A stretch of 44,808 nt of DNA from an uncultured Flavobacteriales bacterium (GTDB taxonomy: Bacteria; Bacteroidota; Bacteroidia; Flavobacteriales; Flavobacteriaceae), in the NCBI GenBank assembly GCA_913058295.1, contig CAJXRD010000023.1, positions 1 through 44,808 of the forward strand, in the 5' to 3' direction. Below, piece by piece: positions 42,663 through 44,808 of the stretch (the first letter of the stretch is position 1; each line of letters starts with the position of its first letter). The position numbers and the translations under genes are program-made. The notes under the pieces were generated by a model. It saw only the letters and a list, made by a program, of their open reading frames with translations, made no database searches and was not told where the DNA came from.

Positions 42663-43880
42663 TTAATCTTCACTATCTACATATTCCTGTAAATAAGAAA
42701 ACCTTTCGGTAAGTTTTCCATCATGGGTAGTCATTCTAGCACGATCTAATATTCCATCTTGATCCTTATTAAAAAAAGCGGGGATTACTTGATTAAAAAA
42801 CATTCGCCCAAACCCTTCACTTGCATCTTTTGGTAATTCGCAAGGCAAATTATCTACAGCCATTACTGCAATAGCTCCTTTTGCATTATAAGCTACTTCT
42901 TTTTCAGTTTGAGGATCATAACCATAAAATGGATCAGCAATAGTAGAAGCTCGTAATGTGCTAGCTACAGGACCATCAACATCGCAAGAAATATCGGCAA
43001 CTAAACTTATTTTAAAACCGGGACGTTTTGCATCTTCTCTAGTAAATAAAAATGGAGCATCATTACCATAAAAATGACCAGCAATAAAAAAGTCACTTAC
43101 TCTTGCATAAGGCATAAAATTACTTTCATAGCCAGTAGGATCCTCATAAAACTCTCCCTTGTTACCAGCTTTTCCATCTTTGCGGCGGTTATATTCCATA
43201 ACATCTATAAGACAGTAAACTGGTTCAGAAAAAACGGATGTTAAATAAACAGTATCGCTAACTTCATTAATTTTAAGATGGTCTAAAATCTCTTTTGCTC
43301 CTTTAGCTACTTTTCCAGTACCTGATAAAATTATTTTTAAATTTTGAGGCAATGTAATTTTATCTAATTCTAATTTAACCTCTTTAAGGTCGTGTAAGGT
43401 TTCCACTTTTGGTAAACTAAAAATCTTATCTCTTAGTCCTAGTGCTCTAAATCCATTATAAGCACCTACCAATCCAGCATATCTACCAAAGCCAATAAGC
43501 CTTGCACCATTTTCCTTTACAATAACTTCATGATCATAAAACTCTATTTTTTTCTGAAGAATGGCTTTTAGTAATTCTCTATTATAGGGCTGTTTTTTAA
43601 TGGTATGACTAAAAAAGAAATATTTTTTGTTTGGTATTAAAGCATCGATTGGCACTTCCTTTACCCCTAAAAACACATCGCAATTTGAAACATCATTAGT
43701 AACTTCAATACCAGCTTCAACATACTTTTCATCTTTAAAAAACCGAATGTCGCTATTTTCTACTTTTAATTGAACCTCATTAAATTCTTCAAGGACTTTT
43801 TTACATCGATTAGGCGAAAAAACTACTCGGCGATCTGGTGGATTTTTACGCTCTTTAATTAATGCGAATTTTATGGGCAT
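42663..43880 (-). CDS. LYS1-like saccharopine/alanine dehydrogenase-family enzyme
   Basis: The 405-residue protein has an AlaDh/PNT-type N-terminal domain and the FSHTIKKQPYN segment, whose lysines match the catalytic site of fungal LYS1 saccharopine dehydrogenase. A Rossmann region follows (IILSGTGKVAKGAKEIL), with later ADISCDVDGPVAST. It likely oxidises an amino acid or saccharopine with NAD. Lysine metabolism is the main candidate, but alanine or other substrates remain open. ATG start; -7 box on the minus strand at 43913-43920, back to back with the ssrA promoter. Confidence 0.85.
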   Translation of the reverse strand: MPIKFALIKERKNPPDRRVVFSPNRCKKVLEEFNEVQLKVENSDIRFFKDEKYVEAGIEVTNDVSNCDVFLGVKEVPIDALIPNKKYFFFSHTIKKQPYNRELLKAILQKKIEFYDHEVIVKENGARLIGFGRYAGLVGAYNGFRALGLRDKIFSLPKVETLHDLKEVKLELDKITLPQNLKIILSGTGKVAKGAKEILDHLKINEVSDTVYLTSVFSEPVYCLIDVMEYNRRKDGKAGNKGEFYEDPTGYESNFMPYARVSDFFIAGHFYGNDAPFLFTREDAKRPGFKISLVADISCDVDGPVASTLRASTIADPFYGYDPQTEKEVAYNAKGAIAVMAVDNLPCELPKDASEGFGRMFFNQVIPAFFNKDQDGILDRARMTTHDGKLTERFSYLQEYVDSED

Positions 43881-43912
43881 AGCTTATGATTTTTGTGTAA
43901 ATAAAAGGATAG

Positions 43913-43920
43913 CAAAGATA
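43913..43920 (-). promoter_or_regulatory. -7 box of the LYS1-like gene
   Basis: Minus strand TATCTTTG, a full consensus match, 33 bases before the ATG. It lies 12 bases from the plus-strand ssrA box, so the two promoters overlap and may interfere. Confidence 0.65.
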
Positions 43921-43932
43921 CATTTAATATTA

Positions 43933-43940
43933 TATCTTTG
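43933..43940 (+). promoter_or_regulatory. -7 box of ssrA
   Basis: TATCTTTG on the plus strand, 73 bases before the mature tmRNA 5' end. It implies a 5' leader of about 65 bases that must be trimmed by RNase P; a ctctct/agagag hairpin lies in it. Confidence 0.65.
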
Positions 43941-44012
43941 CCCTCCTCTCTTTAGAGAGAATGTTCTTTGATAATACTTTTAGATATATTTTTAAAAATT
44001 ATCTAAATTATT

Positions 44013-44410
44013 GGGGCCGACTGGTTTTGACAGCGGGTCTAATTGTAAGGTAAGCATGTCGAGCGCTGGGATACAGCTCGTAAATATCATATTTCACACT
44101 TTTTAAACGGCGAGAATAACTACGCCCTAGCTGCATAATCCGAATTATAGTAGGATAATGCCTCGGCCCGCTAGGCGGGCAAGCAGGAAGTCTCTCAAGA
44201 GCCTTGGTTTATGGCAATTGATCTAGAGACTTCGTAAATATAAACCTAGCTAGTATAGTGCTTTGATGTACTTGCGAAACTCAAATTAAAGATAAGCCAT
44301 GCGTTGGTAGTTTTCAACCGGTAATTGGACGAAAATTTAAATGAAAACTAAACATGAAGAAAGCTTTATAATTGCACGTTTGGACGGGAGTTCGAATCTC
44401 CCCGGCTCCA
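44013..44410 (+). ncRNA. ssrA: tmRNA
   Basis: tmRNA frees stalled ribosomes and tags the unfinished protein for proteolysis. The 5' end ggggccg (44013-44019) pairs with cggctcc (44403-44409) as the acceptor stem; the T arm ggacgggagttcgaatctcc is near the 3' end. The tag frame at 44109-44138 reads GENNYALAA then TAA, starting with a GGC resume codon; with the alanine from tmRNA the tag is (A)GENNYALAA. The 3' CCA is not encoded (cga follows). The ATG-like frames over this gene on the other strand are false. Confidence 0.96.
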
Positions 44411-44447
44411 CGAACATTCACAACTGTGTTGTGGATGAAAACATAAT

Positions 44448-44485
44448 AAACCCATCAAGTTTACTTGAATGGGTTTTGTTGTTTT
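44448..44485 (+). terminator. ssrA terminator
   Basis: Stem aaacccatcaag (44448-44459) with cttgaatgggttt (44464-44476), one bulged base, loop ttta, T-rich tail to 44485. A second hairpin, cctgtctt/aagacagg, follows at 44492-44510. Confidence 0.75.
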
Positions 44486-44551
44486 AAGACACCTGTCTTT
44501 AAAAGACAGGCAATTGTAATTGCAAATCTGGAACATATGAGATCTTTTTAA

Positions 44552-44637
44552 ATAATCTCCCCGGCTCCACAACACTCAAGAAACCGTGCCAATTTTGGCG
44601 TGGTTTTTTGTTTTTATGAAGAAATTGAGCTTGCTCA
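44552..44637 (+). repeat. Direct repeat copy 1 carrying the ssrA 3' end
   Basis: This 86-base unit begins with ataatctccccggctccac, which holds the 17-base core aatctccccggctccac (44554-44570), identical to the tmRNA 3' end at 44395-44411. A terminator-like hairpin (aaccgtgcca 44582-44591, tggcgtggtt 44596-44605, two G-U pairs) and a T tract follow. The upstream flank has a weak T-arm-like pairing (gagat/atctc). Copy 2 lies 171 bases on. Duplicated 3' ends of ssrA are typical scars of integrase-mediated insertion. Confidence 0.85.
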
Positions 44638-44722
44638 CGATTTTGAAGAAAAATAAAAAATATGCAGCCTTTGCTGCGGGGTTTCTTATTTGCAAATTTG
44701 AAGCCCTTGGAGATCAGCGAAG

Positions 44723-44808
44723 ATAATCTCCCCGGCTCCACAACACTCAAGAAACCGTGCCAATTTTGGCGTGGTTTTTTGTTTTTATGAAGAAATTGAG
44801 CTTGCTCA
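44723..44808 (+). repeat. Direct repeat copy 2 carrying the ssrA 3' end, cut by contig end
   Basis: Identical over 86 bases to copy 1 (44552-44637), with the same 17-base core at 44725-44741 and the same hairpin (44753-44776). The flank before it (ggagat 44709-44714 against atctcc 44726-44731) again looks like a decayed T arm. The sequence stops at the last repeated base, so the contig ended in the repeat and more copies are likely beyond. Confidence 0.85.

Noticed and set aside
44366-44750. Minus-strand frames with VVEPGRL and WSRGDSNSRP sequences
   Set aside because: They are antisense to the tmRNA 3' end and its repeats; such peptides are known false translations of tRNA-like DNA.

Overview
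The window reads as a chromosomal contig from a low-GC member of the Bacteroidota, class Flavobacteriia. Evidence: AT-rich DNA; several start-proximal -7 boxes of the TAnnTTTG type used by Bacteroidota sigma; few Shine-Dalgarno sites; a type IX secretion C-terminal sorting domain; Bacteroidota-style lipoprotein signals; flavobacterial DUF1343/NamZ and LolE-like neighbours; and a tmRNA tag ending in YALAA. I cannot name the genus. The first 48 bases are not genomic: they are a Nextera/P7 sequencing adapter with its index, so biology starts at base 49.

Layout. 49-1083: mostly non-coding, with a degenerate tRNA-Arg(ACG)-like sequence, three strong hairpins and one 51-residue membrane ORF. 1084-4967: a VOC-family protein, a small outer-membrane protein with two tiny membrane proteins, and a cysM-prmA-clpS unit on the minus strand. 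The clpS/prmA junction has been duplicated and has decayed, leaving two relics. 5020-11760: housekeeping and accessory singles (LolE-like permease, NamZ muramidase, YkgJ-type cysteine cluster protein, methyltransferase, HExxH lipoprotein, AlkD-like glycosylase) and an unusual lipoprotein built from about twelve-residue 'xVKAI' repeats in two homologous halves. 11796-19658: an amidohydrolase, a large TPR protein fused in operon to a plug-less outer-membrane barrel, a tail-fibre-like exported protein and ftsE.

19757-37259 is a surface-glycan region. It holds a subtilisin-like exported protease, five soluble or membrane-anchored glycosyltransferases, one GT-C-like membrane protein and a tight six-gene minus-strand operon. 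That operon encodes a FemAB/GNAT-like transferase, a DegT-type sugar aminotransferase, two Wzx-like flippases, a left-handed beta-helix acyltransferase and an FdtA-like sugar ketoisomerase. This set fits synthesis and export of a glycan carrying a dTDP-3-(acyl)amino-3,6-dideoxyhexose. A second minus-strand unit follows (small membrane protein, NoeA-like methyltransferase, membrane-anchored sulfatase/phosphotransferase-like protein). 37404-43880: core genes (typA, a T9SS cargo protein, kdsA, DUF1801, a CBS protein, a LYS1-like dehydrogenase). kdsA supplies the Kdo precursor that links to the LPS theme.

The right end is ssrA (tmRNA) followed by two 86-bp direct repeats that each carry a copy of the last 17 bases of the tmRNA gene. 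This looks like accumulated integrase attachment sites, and the contig breaks inside the second copy. The most unusual items are the VKAI-repeat lipoprotein, the ssrA 3'-end repeats, the clpS/prmA relics, a dispersed repeat inserted in frame inside namZ, and the NoeA-like/phosphatase-fold operon. I do not see a CRISPR array, a toxin-antitoxin pair, an insertion sequence or a recognised defence system.
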